Source: Cyanobacteria bacterium FACHB-DQ100 (GTDB lineage Bacteria > Cyanobacteriota > Cyanobacteriia > Leptolyngbyales > Leptolyngbyaceae). From it: a stretch of DNA of 64,000 nt. Numbering within the stretch: the first letter of the stretch is position 1; each line of letters begins with the position of its first letter. Under the pieces are notes generated by a model. That model had not been told where the DNA came from. It searched no databases and saw only the letters and a list, made by a program, of their open reading frames with translations. Below, in pieces: positions 63,760-64,000 of the stretch. The stretch lies in NCBI GenBank assembly GCA_014695195.1, contig JACJNW010000039.1:248001-312000 (forward strand). The letters run 5' to 3'. A program made the position numbers and the translations under genes.

Positions 63760-64000
63760 ATGTCCAAGCTTCTTAGCCGCAAGATTACACCCGCCCCCAT
63801 TCCAAATGATATTAGCGTGGTGGATTTAATCGACGGATATTTTACCGCTTACAATTCTGCGCGATTGCGCGAGGTGTGCCATCTGCTGAGCCGCGAAGTG
63901 ATGCAAGCAGGGGTGACGGTTGGTGTGAGTTTGTCAGGAGCGATGACTCCGGCGGGTTTTGGAACTTCGGTGTTAGCGCCCTTGATGCAGAATGGCTTTA
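63760..64000 (+). CDS. deoxyhypusine-synthase-like protein, 5' part (3' end outside the window)
   Basis: The ATG at 63760 has GGAG seven bases upstream. The first 80 codons read MSKLLSRKITPAPIPNDISV and VDLIDGYFTAYNSARLREVC, then TVGVSLSGAMTPAGFGTSVL, the N-terminal part of the deoxyhypusine/homospermidine synthase-like family that is common in cyanobacteria. Bacteria lack eIF5A, so a homospermidine-type or other NAD-dependent aminobutyl transfer is more likely. The catalytic lysine lies outside the window. Confidence 0.8.
   Translation, partial: MSKLLSRKITPAPIPNDISVVDLIDGYFTAYNSARLREVCHLLSREVMQAGVTVGVSLSGAMTPAGFGTSVLAPLMQNGF

Overview
This window is chromosomal DNA from a cyanobacterium. 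The evidence is a form IB RuBisCO operon (rbcL-rbcX-rbcS), photosystem I subunits PsaK and PsaD, a CpcT-type phycobilin lyase, sulfolipid genes sqdB-sqdX, several proteins known mainly from cyanobacteria (Ycf55/DUF3685, DUF751, DUF2232, DUF2993, DICT-domain kinase), and very frequent GCGATCGC (HIP1) octamers inside and between genes. No rRNA, tRNA, CRISPR array, insertion sequence or prophage was recognised. A filamentous Leptolyngbya-like host is plausible, but the window alone cannot prove it.

Layout. 1-9.3 kb: Ycf55 tail, SPFH/stomatin protein, folP, psaK, a five-PAS hybrid kinase, rimM-avtA, an Ntn-type isoaspartyl peptidase and a 54-codon DUF2256 gene. 9.3-19.7 kb: trmJ, a membrane-anchored serine hydrolase of the class A beta-lactamase fold, a Pro/Thr/Ser-rich secreted protein, an Lhr-like helicase with a small partner, an SPL-like radical SAM enzyme with odd codon use, and a DUF2232-cobT-like pair. 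20-26 kb: a Tat/lipoprotein solute-binding protein, small membrane proteins, a pilin-like fusion, an Hpt protein and a beta-hydroxyacid dehydrogenase. 26.5-29.5 kb: a three-gene exopolysaccharide cassette (WcaI-, WaaE- and WcaF-like). 29.5-37 kb: an MBL-fold hydrolase, a Dam-type methylase with an operator-like promoter, DUF751-rbfA-GH3, pcrA and a Uma2 nuclease. 37-50 kb: a NarL-type regulator, trpE, psaD, a DICT-GAF kinase, ispF, a BlaI/BlaR-like pair, lpxD-rlmD, sqdX and sqdB, and cpcT. 50-64 kb: a phytase-like lipoprotein, the rbc operon with its terminator, exbB-exbD, a methyltransferase broken by an in-frame stop, DUF2993, an amidase, an FG-GAP repeat protein, cobO and the start of a deoxyhypusine-synthase-like gene.

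Most of the window is housekeeping and photosynthesis. The least explained items are: the dam promoter, where two identical CTGATCAG palindromes 32 bp apart flank a TATAAT box in a cluster of five GATC sites; the radical SAM gene, which by my count uses only CAG for Gln and AAG for Lys; three successive same-frame open frames separated by TAA and TGA at 55.96-56.95 kb; the serine hydrolase lacking the deacylation Glu; and the helicase/small-protein pair.
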